Source: Rhizopus arrhizus (Eukaryota > Mucoromycota > Mucoromycetes > Mucorales > Rhizopodaceae). Taken from it: a DNA stretch of 64,000 nucleotides. The stretch lies in assembly GCA_024220505.1 (NCBI GenBank), contig JAKZZE010000029.1:310001-374000 (forward strand). The letters are read 5' to 3'. The position numbers were made by a program, and so were the translations under genes. Below the pieces are notes generated by a model. The model had not been told where the DNA came from. It did no database searches and saw only the letters and a program-made list of their open reading frames with translations. The stretch's first letter is position 1, and every line of letters starts with the position of its first letter. This document shows positions 1 to 10,186 of this stretch, in pieces.

Positions 1-164
1 CATGATAAAAGCTTGAAGAGTGAGAGAAAGACGGATTCTCATGGTCAAAAATGTAACAAACGGACTATTTTGCAGGATCTTTTTTTTTTTTTTTTTTTTT
101 TTTGTTAATTTCTTGTCATCGCGTCATACCAACACAGAGTAAACTTTGATAAGACCAAGAAATG

Positions 165-171
165 TATAAAA
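165..171 (+). promoter_or_regulatory. TATA box of repeat copy A
   Basis: TATAAAA is followed 20-40 nt later by a CT-rich stretch and a CAATCAC start-like context. The same arrangement is kept in copy B (57271-57277), and a related TATAAAAGGAG lies upstream of the third ribozyme. This suggests RNA polymerase II transcription of the ribozyme units. The start site itself is inferred. Confidence 0.5.
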
Positions 172-221
172 GGGAGCCAGATTCGATATATTCTTTCTTT
201 CTCTATCAATCACGACAGCAC

Positions 222-345
222 AGTAAGTCAGCAACACAACACACCAACAACACAGTAGATCTGCAATACAGTAGATCAGTAACAAAGTAGATCAACAATA
301 TAGTAGATCAGCAATATAGAAGATCAGCAACACTGAGAGAGTTAC
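222..345 (+). repeat. Degenerate 16-18 bp tandem units (AGTAGATCAGCAACA-like)
   Basis: About seven imperfect units built around AGTAGATCAGCAAYA lie between the TATA box and the ribozyme. Copy B keeps only three to four units in the same place (57330-57380). The block is therefore unstable in copy number and lies in the predicted leader cut off by the ribozyme. Confidence 0.7.
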
Positions 346-447
346 AGCAATACAACTCTACACCTTTACCAGCTCAGCAGGGGTTCTTCGATTTATTGCT
401 TACGCTTTATCTGATTCTCCCCTTTTTGGAAAAAAGAACGTAGAAGG

Positions 448-527
448 GCACCTATTCGACATGGCCTCCACGTGGCGGTGCCTGGAAACATGTCTTTACT
501 GTAAAGACATGGCTAACAATGTCGACT
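448..527 (+). ncRNA. HDV-like self-cleaving ribozyme (copy A)
   Basis: The sequence folds exactly as the hepatitis-delta-like nested double pseudoknot. P1: GGGCACC (448-454) with GGTGCCT (479-485), giving the canonical G1-U wobble at the cleavage site. P2: TCGACAT (458-464) with ATGTCGA (521-527). P3: GCC (466-468) with GGC (476-478), closing loop L3 TCCACGT. P1.1: CC of L3 (470-471) with GG (486-487). P4: a 9-bp hairpin, 492-500 with 504-512 and a CTG loop. J4/2 reads GGCTAACA, with C515 in the place of the catalytic cytosine and A517/A518 as the conserved adenines. Predicted cleavage is between 447 and 448. Family known: HDV-like ribozymes occur across eukaryotes, often in retroelements. 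Activity is inferred, not shown. Confidence 0.9.
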
Positions 528-559
528 TTAGTACATGTACTTTTATATATATCCTATGT

Positions 560-565
560 AATAAA
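560..565 (+). terminator. Poly(A) signal AATAAA downstream of ribozyme A
   Basis: AATAAA starts 33 nt after the 3' end of the ribozyme and is followed by a CT-rich stretch. Copy B has the same signal at 57616-57621. It would give the 3' cleavage product a poly(A) tail. Inferred from position only. Confidence 0.45.
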
Positions 566-1330
566 ATCATTCTTTGTCTTTCTCTCTGTCTCTCTGTCTC
601 TCTGTCTCTCTTTCTCTCTTTCTCATGTTACTTACATTGTTTATTATATTCTTTGGCTTCTTTCATGTATATCGATCATCATTCTTAGTGTACAAATGAA
701 GAGAGCTGAAATAGATTTGTATAATACCATGCCTTCTTTGCCTTATATCTACAAGCCAAGGCTTTAATACTATGTAAATATTGAGACAAAGTACCAACCA
801 TATACCCTTTATAGCCTCGGTCCTATTACCTTTTACAAATAGTATGATCATAACTGTTGATCTAAAGTATACTTTGCTATTCTTTCTTGCTTGAGCTTTC
901 ATTGTTCATTCACCATTACTTCATTATTCATTCGTTATTCATTAATTACTTGTTATAACAATGATGTTGTCAGCAGAGAAAGAGAGTGTTCTTGTGAGTG
1001 TACAAAAAAAAACATATGCCAGCCAATATTCTCTGCTGATGAACGAAAAGTATTCAAATAAACCATGAAAGAAGCTCCCTTATCCTCTTAGAGATATAAG
1101 TAAAGTAATAGAGTATGTTGTCAGAATGACTTACATTATGTTGTCCATTCCTTCTAGATTGACCCATCTATTCAACTTTTTCCTTCACATGAAGTAGATC
1201 TGGACGACATTAGGACAAGCAATTCCACTTTGTAACACAAAAGTATATATTTGACAAGTACTTACGAAGTGAATAGAAAAGAAAGGGAAAGGTAAAGAGA
1301 GAGAGAGAGAGAGAACAAAGGAAAGAAGAA

Positions 1331-1488
1331 AAAGAGAGAACAAAGAAATAGGATCGACAACAATGTGCCTTAATTGATTTCATTGTCCGTCAATGACAGA
1401 TAAGATCACGTGAAGGATACTGACCTTGTCGGACAATGAAATCAATTAAGGCACATTGTTGTCGATCCTATTTCTTTGTTCTCTCTTT
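1331..1488. repeat. Perfect 59-bp fold-back (inverted repeat) at the end of copy A
   Basis: Bases 1331-1389 are the exact reverse complement of 1430-1488, separated by a 40-nt loop. The left arm belongs to the dispersed repeat; the right arm lies just past its end and is absent at copy B. A transcript would form a 59-bp uninterrupted duplex. The pyrimidine-rich DNA after 1488 continues the symmetry only loosely. Confidence 0.95.
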
Positions 1489-2286
1489 CCCTTCTTTCCT
1501 TCTTTCTTCTTCTTTTCTCTTTCTCTTGTCATCAAAAGGTTTGCTCATGCTCAATTAACTCCAAAGTACAAGATTCACAACTACTTCTTTTGTCATTTTT
1601 GGGATCTAAGGATTCTAATGAAGTCTACAAATCTTCCAAGTAAATGTAACAACATTATGACTTTGGTCAACTTGACAACCTTTATTATAGATGTCTTCAA
1701 TCTTTATAGACTATATATTCTGTTCTTAATAAAAAGAAAGAAAGAAAGAAAGACATTGCTTCAGTCGAATGTGAAGATTAGGCTAATCCTCGGAATGTGC
1801 TTAGATCTGTAACTAATTGCTCCTGTAAGAGGTTAATACATTTGATCAAGCTATGCTATAACCTTATGGCAATAGGAATTAAATGAGCTCAAATTGGTTT
1901 ATATGTGTCAAGTACCAATGATATGGACACAATGTTCATAAAAGAGTAAGTAGCACAAGGAGCTTGAAGACACTGTTGTGTCATTATGTCATTGTGTCAT
2001 TGATTCATAGCGTATAACATGGAGACAAAAGGTATTGTGGTTTATATGCAGCAGCATTGTTACAATGACATTCATAGTAATAGATAGTAATAGATAGTAA
2101 TAGATAGTAATAGAGAGTAATAGATAGTAATAGAGAGTAATAGATAGATAATGGAAAGATAATGTGTTTCGAATGGATACATATTAAGGTATGAGCAATG
2201 ATATACAAATATAATTTTTATTACAAAACTAATCTATGACTAGATTAGTTTTTTTAGGGTATCAAAAGGAATGGAATGGATGGAAG
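1489..2286. other. Gene-free AT-rich DNA with a 10-bp minisatellite
   Basis: I see no supported gene. A 10-bp unit TAGATAGTAA is repeated about 7.5 times at 2075-2150, some units reading TAGAGAGTAA. The rest is AT-rich with an AAAG-type microsatellite near 1731-1755. Open frames here are low-complexity. Confidence 0.7.
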
Positions 2287-2841
2287 CTATTGGTAGCGGC
2301 AACCACGCTTAAAATATCTGCGCTTCTTCACCAAGCAAGCATCAGATCCTTGTTCTTGTCCTTCTCTTTCTTCTTCCTCATCTTCTCTTTGCTTGCGCTT
2401 CTTGCTTCCTTGCGCCTCCTTTTCTTTCTTTTCTTCTTCCTCTTCTTGCTTCTTCTTTTCTTCTTGCTCGCGCTTCTTCTTTTCTTCAAGCAGGCGTGCT
2501 CCTTCATCCAGCCTTCTTGCCAACGCCTGCTTTTCCTCCTTGCTCATCCTTTGTGGCTTAGGACGAAGCAAGTACTCCAACCGATCCACCTCATCTACAC
2601 ACTTGCTCTTGAATCTATGAATGCAAATAGGTATTGGTAAGATGTTCTTATTAACGTTTATACACAAAAACCAAGCTTACCGGTTGCTTAGGGCGATCAA
2701 ACGCAAAGAAACAGTATCCTTGACGCGACCGCCATCCAACTCACTGACCATAGGACGGCCGTTGAAGCCATCCAACCTTTTCCTTGTTATACGCAGTACT
2801 TCATTAACAGCTTGTAACTTGTGGGCTAACTTTCTTGGCAT
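2287..2841 (-). CDS. Small charged conserved protein, two exons
   Basis: Exon 1 is 2841-2681 and exon 2 is 2614-2287, joined over a 66-nt intron (GTAAGC...ATAG) that keeps the frame; 162 residues. The first half (MPRKLAHKLQAVNEVLRITR...) is ordered-looking. The second half has a long Glu/Lys-rich helix (about residues 85-135) that should form a coiled coil, and ends in a basic KKRRYFKRGCRY tail. I do not recognise a family. The basic ends and charged helix would fit a nuclear or nucleolar protein, but that is inference. An in-frame upstream ATG at 2919 is possible; I chose 2841 because the extra segment is Phe-rich and sits in a normal T-rich leader. Confidence 0.7.
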
Positions 2842-3434
2842 GTTTTTAAAGTAATTTTTTTTTGAAAGATGGAAAAGAAAGAACAGTTGGACAACACTTT
2901 TTATGTTTATGTCGCGCAATTAAAACACCAACCAAAGACTTCAAAATTCAAAAGTTGGATATAAGGTTTGATGTCCCCTTTTATGGTAATGATGGATAAG
3001 GATTTTATCGGTTTTTAGTGTATTGTATGTATTTAAGTCGTTTATTTGTATGTAGATATTATCTCATAAATTTATGATAGGTGAATTACTTGACCGGGCA
3101 TTATCATAAAAAAAAAAAAAAAAGAAAAAAAAAAGAGCATCGCTGACTTTTATCGGGCATGAATCTAGGTGATGAATGCGACTTTTAAAGTACCCCTGCC
3201 CATAATATTGAATGGTAACCATGAACATATAAAATCAATTTACAATGGGACTGGAGCTTTTAAAGCCAACAACTGTTGAATTATAGCATCACAACATTAA
3301 AATAAAGTAAGTTTGTTACTACATCATTGCTTTCTGATCTTGTTTAAATCGGCGACGTATAAAAATAGCTTTATACTGCTTTGGTTCTTATCAAAATGCC
3401 CTATGTAGTTACAAACTGAGCATAGAAAGCAAAG

Positions 3435-3441
3435 TATAAAA
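3435..3441 (+). promoter_or_regulatory. TATA box before the acidic small ORF
   Basis: TATAAAA lies 47 nt before the ATG at 3488, with a T-rich start region between them. The spacing is typical for a short-leader fungal gene and is the main support that the next ORF is expressed. Confidence 0.4.
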
Positions 3442-3487
3442 AGAAAACAGATTACTATCGATTCTTTTTTTTTCACTATACATTATT

Positions 3488-3772
3488 ATGGTTAACCCAG
3501 ATCGAGAAGATTCTGCTGTCCCCGTGTTCCCTGTGAGCCACAATGCACAGGAAATACACGAAGATGAGGTGCTTTTGGTGCGTTTTGTGGATGTGTTTGA
3601 CGTTGTGATTTATCCGACGGGTGATCACAGTGTTCCCGTCTGGGGTGGTCTTGGAAGTGGTGCTGTTCCGTCGGCAAGTGATGAAGCCGACGAGGATGAT
3701 CAAGTGGCTCCGCTCTGGTTGCTGGCAACGGAGCTGGCAATGAAGCCTGAAGATGACCAGGCTGTGCCTTAG
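3488..3772 (+). CDS. Small acidic protein of unknown function
   Basis: A single-exon frame of 94 residues starts at ATG 3488 and stops at TAG 3770-3772. The protein is rich in Asp, Glu, Val and Pro, with recurring [SQA]-V-[AP]-[PL] pieces, no signal peptide and no Cys. Base composition is clearly more GC-rich than the surrounding AT-rich DNA. A TATA box precedes it and a 20-nt poly-T tract follows the stop. The opposite strand is also open over most of the same span, so the coding strand is not certain. It could be a recently gained piece of DNA or an orphan gene. No family recognised. Confidence 0.45.
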   Translation: MVNPDREDSAVPVFPVSHNAQEIHEDEVLLVRFVDVFDVVIYPTGDHSVPVWGGLGSGAVPSASDEADEDDQVAPLWLLATELAMKPEDDQAVP

Positions 3773-3796
3773 GTTTTTTTTTTTTTTTTTTTTTTT

Positions 3797-6700
3797 GCTT
3801 TTAATTAAAAATAAATTGTAAATACTTTCTTCAAAGCCTTAAGATTCAATTTTTTATTATATTCTAATATGGTTTTTTAAATTGTAATCAGCTGTTCTTC
3901 GAAGTTTTGAAATAAGACATAGGTTAACAAACGTTACTATGGTGATGACAAATAAATCCTTCAAGTTCAATAATGATTAGAACGGCATACTATTTTGTTG
4001 CCATAGGACATTACAGTATTTCTTGTTCCTCCAGTACAGCTGTAACATGTTATTTCGTTTTTATTTATTATTTACATGACACAAAGATGGTGGAGTATAA
4101 AAAAAAATGGTTTTACGACATTTTCGAACGAAAAATAATGTTTATATTTTGAGAACTTTTCAAGATACTGACTGAATGAAACATAAGATGTTGATGACTA
4201 TATTTACTCTATTTCTGCTATCTAATATCTTGCTTATTGATATATATTTAACAGAAAGAAGGAAAAGAAGAGGAAGAAGAAAGCACGATAATTTGCTATT
4301 GAGGTTGTTTCAGTTAAAACTTTAAATTTATTGATGCTCTTGTCCTATCACAATGAAATATGAGAAAGCAGATACATTATATTGGTCTTGGGATTATTTG
4401 TAGAAAAATGATATTAATGACTTTCTGATATAAATATGAGGCTTGACTTTATTTTTTTAATATTTCATATTTCAATATTCGTTGGTTACAAAATAATAAT
4501 TTCCTGTTTCGGCCACATTATCGTTAAAACAAATAAGATAACAGACTATTAGTTTGTTTTAAAGACTTAAAAACGTCTTTTGTAGAGTATTATTTACAAT
4601 TGAAACAAAGAAAGAGAGGGAAAGGGAAAAGGAAGAAATGAACTGATGGTTTTTATTTCATTAATGTACGCTATGCTTTGTAAGGAATGGGCATCAGAGC
4701 ATCAATTCAAAAATATAATCACAAGCGTTTCTCATGAAATAAAAAAATATCTCACACGCCACGAAACGTAAATATAAATAAAAGATGACCTTTTATCCTC
4801 CTCCTTTTTTTTCTTTCTTTTTTCTCTCTTCATTCCTTTCCTTGGTATTCATCCTACTTTGCAAGCAACTGGGTAAAAATAATCATGTATCTTTCTTGAA
4901 CGCTATTACAGTCTATTAGATAGGGATTCCGTCGTTTGTCTCCCTCCCATCTGTCCGGGGGTGCGGGGGTCTCTTTCTGACGTTAAACGGGATAAAGAGA
5001 GGAGATAGAAATGACAGTACCTCCACGCGGTTATCTCTGGGCAACGTATTTCTTTCTTTAAGAATGAAATACGGCTAAACCTGTCATGAAAGGGTAAGAT
5101 AGAGATATGATTATTATTATTGCTATTACTATTATTATACATAAATAAAGACCTCTTGTTTTATTACTATTATTTTTGTTATCGAATTGAAAATAAATAT
5201 TTCTTCTTTCTTATCTTATGACTCTTTATAAGCGCGTCATTTTTATACTTTCTACACGTTCTGTCAACGATAAAAGATAGTTTGTTGAAAGGCCAAGTAG
5301 AATGGCAAGGTTAACTAGTTAATCTCGAAAGCTAATGCTAATAATCGTTGAACAGAATGTAATCTTAAAATGGACAACAAAAGAGCTCAATACTCTGTTG
5401 TATATTTTGTTTTATTTTATGATTAAGAATATATCTTCAAAATCCTGTTGATTTGGTACTTGATCCTGTGCAGCTGTAGAGTGATTACATATTTGTTGTT
5501 AGTGATAGCTTATACGAGTTTACGAATAAATATGTATTTGTGGTCTTTCTTCAACTTATTATAACGGTTTTGAAAATGCAGTATGATTGAAGTTATTGGT
5601 ACTGTTTACACGATGGAAGTAAGGGATCTGGGCTTTCTGAATTTTTTGTCACATATTTTTGCGTTGCTATCAGGTAATATTTTCTGCTTTTTTTTGAGTA
5701 TTATGGTTTGTGAAATGCATAAATTGTTTCATTTCTTCGATCAGTGTCTATTTTATTGATAATGAATTTTATTATTCTATCAGCTGACGTATTATAAACA
5801 GCGTTCCATTAATATGTAGTACGTAAATAGGCTATTGATAGTTATAACTAATAATATAAATAATAGCGTTCTTCTTTAAAGTTCTATACTATATACTATA
5901 CTATAATATGTAACTTAGCATAATTCGTAATTGTAGTTGTAGCAAATTTATCAGCTTTTATAATATTCTCTATTTTACTATCGTTACCGTTTTCTTTGAT
6001 TTCTTGACAATTCGTCTAGGTTATGTGTTCAAGATCTTTTAATGATGAATAGTGGTGCAAACACGATATAGTTTGCTAAGCTTTAAAAGTGTGTGAGTAG
6101 TAAGCCTTATTTGGACAATGCGGTGATCTCTATTTTTGTAGCATTGCTGAAATTAGTATAAGGTTCGTTTGGAAAGCTCCGTGATCGATAATCCATATTT
6201 GGTAAAAAGCCAGATTTGCAAATCTCCGCTAAGGTATGGACAAAAGGCATGAGCTCCAAATTTGAGCTAAATATAAACTTGCTGTTGATTGTCGCACCTG
6301 TTTAAAAGTCAATTTATCTGTAACTTGTTAGCGTCACTTGCTCCTTGTCCCTTTTTTTTATCCATTTAAATTTGTTGTGCTCAAATTATCTTTGATACAA
6401 CATACGAAAATTTAACGGAAATTAGTTGGTTTAATCACTGACAAAAAGAAATAAAAAGAATCTATGTGAGAATAGTTCGGGAAACAACTGACAGGTTAAT
6501 ATGAGCTGTAAATATATAGCAAAGCTTAATTTATCCGATTACAGTTGGTGAGGAAAAACAATATTTTTCGTTGTGAATAACTTCAGGATGTGGTATGTTC
6601 AGAAGATTTCATATAGTCGCCAGACATGTGTTCTAATGAATCGAAACATGACCAAACAAACGATGCACTAACGACAAATTGGTGAGGAAAATACAGCAAC

Positions 6701-7346
6701 CGATTTTCAAATCTTGTAAATTCTGAAGTATATACTCTGGACTTTTAAGCTTAGGGCTTGTCTGAGAGATCTTTTACTTAAGTCAAAATAATGCTGGAAT
6801 TATGTTTTTAAATTATTCACACACTAATGTAATTAATTTTGTTCTTTTTTATGTACATAAGAATTGTGAAAGTATGGTGCTTTAAAAACTTTTCTAGACT
6901 TGAACAACAATTCTTTTCAGCTAACAAAGAATCAGATTCAAAAACGCAATGCTAATCCATCACCGATTCCGTTATAATTTCTAACGAAATGTTCGCAAGT
7001 ATTAGATACCATAACTTATTGGCAAAAAAAAAAAAAAAAAAATGACTTCATGATGGAATAAAAAAGTTATGGAATGCATTGTCTACCTTTAGGTCTATAC
7101 TGTGAGTGCAAGAAGTCGCTGTGTATTTTTTATTCCCAAACAGCAACTGGATTAGAATTTCTGAACTAGTCCATTATGCTTCAAAGAGAGAGAGACGGAG
7201 TGCAGTAATAAACGTGTTGTTAATATTAAAAAGTGAAAAGTGCGCCTCTTTCTCTCTCACAACATGGAATTCTAAACCCAGATATTTTTTATCCAAAATG
7301 ACGTGCAAATTTTTTTTATGTTCATCTTTCTTCTAAAAAAAACAAG
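3797..7346. other. 3.5-kb AT-rich intergenic region, nothing recognised
   Basis: I see no gene, tRNA or repeat shared with the rest of the window. The few open frames (for example 4906-5142 on the minus strand) are low-complexity. Poly-A runs occur near 7023-7041. The last ~250 bp should contain the promoter of the CCT5 gene. Confidence 0.6.
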
Positions 7347-9170
7347 ATGGCTAGTGCTAAAATCGATCCCAACTCTGCAGTCTATGCAACTGATGAATAT
7401 GGTAGACCTTTTATTATTGTTCGTGAAGGCCAACAAAAGTCAAGATTACACGGTTTAGATGCTATTCGAGTAAGAGAATATAAGCACGCGCTTTCCAACT
7501 CTTTTTTTTTTTGACTCTCCATCTTTTAGTCTCACATCTTGGCTGCTAAAGCTGTTACAAGCATCATCAAATCATCTTTGGGACCAAGAGGTTTAGACAA
7601 AATCTTGATTTCTCCTGATGGTGATATCACAGTAACTAACGACGGTGCTACTATTTTGGATCAAATGTCTGTTGAACATCAGATTGCGAAATTATTAGTT
7701 CAACTTTCTAAAAGTCAAGATGATGAAATTGGAGATGGTACAACTGGTGTTGTTGGTAAAGAGCAAGAGAAAAAGAGGAGGGATAGGGAACAGTTGGAGA
7801 TTAATATTCTTTTTATAGTGTTGGCTGGATCTCTTTTAGAACAATGTGAACAACTTTTAGACCGTGGTATTCATCCCATTCGTATTGCAGATGGTTTCGA
7901 ACGTGCTTGTAATGTAGCTGTTCAACACTTGGATAAAATCTCGGATACAATTGAATTCAGTAAAGAACACTTGGATAACTTGAAAAAGACAGCAATGACT
8001 AGTTTGGGCAGTAAAATGTAAGTTTCTGAAAGCAAGAAAATAGAGCAGTAGCGTATTCATATTTCTTTTTTTGTTAGTGTTTCCAAATGTCATGAACAAT
8101 TTGCTGATATTGCAGTGAACGCAGTCTTATCCGTTGCCGATTTAGAAAGAAAGGATGTTGATTTTGAATTGATCAAGGTAGACGGTAAATTGGGTGGATC
8201 ATTAGAGGATACTCTCTTGGTACATGGTGTGGTAGTTGACAAGGACATGTCTCACCCTCAGATGCCTCGTGAGGTCCACGATGCCAAGATTGCCATCTTG
8301 ACCTGTGCCTTTGAACCCCCTAGACCCAAGACAAAGCACAAGCTTGATATCACCAGCGTTGAGGAATACGAAAAGCTCAAGAGCTACGAAAAAGAAAAGT
8401 TTGAGACGATGATCAAGCAAGTCAAGGACTCTGGCGCTAACTTGGTTATTTGTCAATGGGGTTTTGATGATGAAGCCAACCACTTGCTGTTACAAAACAA
8501 GTTGCCTGCTGTTCGTTGGGTAGGTGGACCTGAGATTGAGTTGATTGCTATCGCCACCAACGGCCGTATCGTCCCTCGCTTTGAAGATCTTTCATCTGAA
8601 AAGTTAGGTCAGGCTGGTGTTGTTCGTGAATTGGCATTTGGTACAACCAAGGATAGAATGTTGGTGATTGAGGAATGTGCAAATACCCGTGCTGTCACTG
8701 TCTTTGTTCGTGGTGGTAATAAGATGATTATCGATGAAGCCAAGCGTTCCCTTCACGATGCCATGTGTGCTGTTAGAAACTTGGTGCGTGATAACCGTGT
8801 TGTCTATGGTGGTGGTGCTGCTGAAATCAGTTGTTCTTTGGCCATTTCCAAAGTGGCTGATGAGATCTCATCGATTGAACAATATGCTATGCGTGCCTTT
8901 GCTGATGCTCTGGATGCTACACCTTTGGCTCTTGCTGAAAACTCTGGTTTGCCACCTATTGAAACCTTGACTGAAGTCAAGGCTGAACAAGCTACGACAA
9001 ACAACCCTCAATTGGGTGTAGACTGTTTATATAGAGGATCCAACAACATGAAAGAACAGCACGTTTATGACCCTCTTATCTCAAAACGCCAACAATTTTT
9101 GTTGGCTACTCAATTGGTCAAGATGATCTTGAAGATTGACGATGTTATCACAACTACTGAATCAATGTAA
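7347..9170 (+). CDS. CCT5: T-complex protein 1 subunit epsilon (CCT5)
   Basis: Exons 7347-7469, 7530-7755, 7819-8017 and 8078-9170 splice in frame to 546 residues, the normal CCT length. The protein begins [20 protein letters not shown], the epsilon-type N-terminus (FDEYGRPF in animals). It carries the group II chaperonin ATP motifs [17 protein letters not shown] and GDGTTGVV, and later [13 protein letters not shown] is the eight-subunit cytosolic ring that folds actin, tubulin and other proteins. The intron at 7756-7818 lies directly after the GTTGVV motif and would read through as a short insertion if retained. Start chosen because it is the first ATG after a T/A-rich leader and matches the family N-terminus. 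Confidence 0.96.
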
Positions 9171-10186
9171 AAAAAAATGTATACTTTCTATCAGTTTACC
9201 CACATCACCTCCTCCCTCCCTTGTTTTTAATAAAAAAAAAGAGTTGAAAAGTTTTTAATTAAATGTGTAAAAGGCTTTATTACCTGAATGAGGTAACCAC
9301 TATATGTATGAGCTATGTCTCTGCTGTACTTGCAATTTCTTTCCCACTTTTATTCTTTAGTCCAATAAAGGTAGGAGGAATAGTAGACTATTTATGTATA
9401 CGAAAATGTGAGCGAATGGAGGGAATTTATGCTGTGTTATCACTACAGTTTTTGCCATCTCTTGATTAGATTGTACAACAATAAAACTATAGTTTATTCT
9501 AAATTAGAAAGCTAAAAGAGACTTGGAAAAATATGTCATATATGCTCTAACTTAAATATAAAAGATGACTTTATAACTTTTTTTTTAGTCTTTTCCCGAG
9601 GATATTCAGTTAGTGCATTAAATTTAGGTATTTCGAAGGAATAAATAATGTAATTTATTTACGTTTAATTAGCTCTATATATGAGGTGGAAAAGTTATCT
9701 TGTTTAATTTAAGCAAAGGTCTATTTCATGTAATGACTTTAAGTCAAATGAATGGCTGAAGGATATTTAAAACTAATGTTAGATCGTTTTCATGGAATGA
9801 AAATTCATATTGCTTCTCTGTTATGGCTATAAATCACGTTCCCTGTAACATTTTAAGATTGTAAGCCCACTCTATTTGCTTAAACATGTCCAACAAAAAA
9901 TGCACCTTTTAAAAACTACTTGTGTTTGTATGAGCCCTTTTTGGAGACATGAGGTATAAAAGGGTGGTTAGGGAACTATAAGACTTAAAGGGAAGATTGA
10001 CGTAAAAGGATGATACATTTTTTTCTTTACTCCTCTTTTGGTTTTTCCAGTTGTCAGCCAAATTCTAAACAATTACAAATTGGAAGTTCAAAAACATCCT
10101 ATACAGGCCTCTTCCTTTAAAAACAAAATCCTTAAGTGAATATACAAAAGAGTGAGCCCCTTTAAGAGGCTATATCATTTTTATTA
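9171..10186. other. Convergent 3' intergenic region
   Basis: The CCT5 and IMPDH genes end toward each other here. AATAAA-type signals lie near 9227 on the plus strand. A short frame at 9263-9469 is not convincing. Nothing else is seen. Confidence 0.5.

Larger units (their letters stand above)
1..1433 (+). mobile_element. Dispersed ~1.4-kb repeat, copy A (left end may lie outside window)
   Basis: This stretch recurs as 57107-58454 in the same orientation with high identity, differing mainly by small indels in homopolymers and in a short tandem block. In order it holds a poly-T tract (80-103), a TATA box (165-171), a tandem block (about 222-345), an HDV-like ribozyme (448-527), an AATAAA signal (560-565), a CT-rich stretch and about 850 bp of AT-rich DNA. 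Similarity between the copies stops sharply after TGTCGGA at 1433. No reverse transcriptase, integrase, transposase, primer-binding site or polypurine tract is visible, so it is non-autonomous or a solo terminal repeat. The two copies are 55.7 kb apart with single-copy housekeeping genes between them, so they are not the two ends of one element. The small reading frame over the ribozyme is better explained by the RNA structure than by a protein. Confidence 0.85.

Noticed and set aside
461..688. 75-codon frame over the ribozyme (MASTWRCLETC...) also open in copy B
   Set aside because: Its conserved part is exactly the ribozyme; the rest diverges, loses the frame in copy B and is low-complexity. 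Unit C shows the structure is kept while the codons are not.
1036..1048. Hammerhead-like core CTGATGA AC GAAA in both repeat copies
   Set aside because: Stem II would have no base pairs. A GTC upstream (968-970) pairs around CAGCAGAGAA/TTCTCTGCTG but overlaps the CTG of the core, so stem I and the cleavage triplet cannot be placed correctly.
2393..2640. Plus-strand Leu/Phe/Ser-rich frames opposite the small charged gene
   Set aside because: They are the antisense of the Glu/Lys-rich coiled coil and lack coding character.
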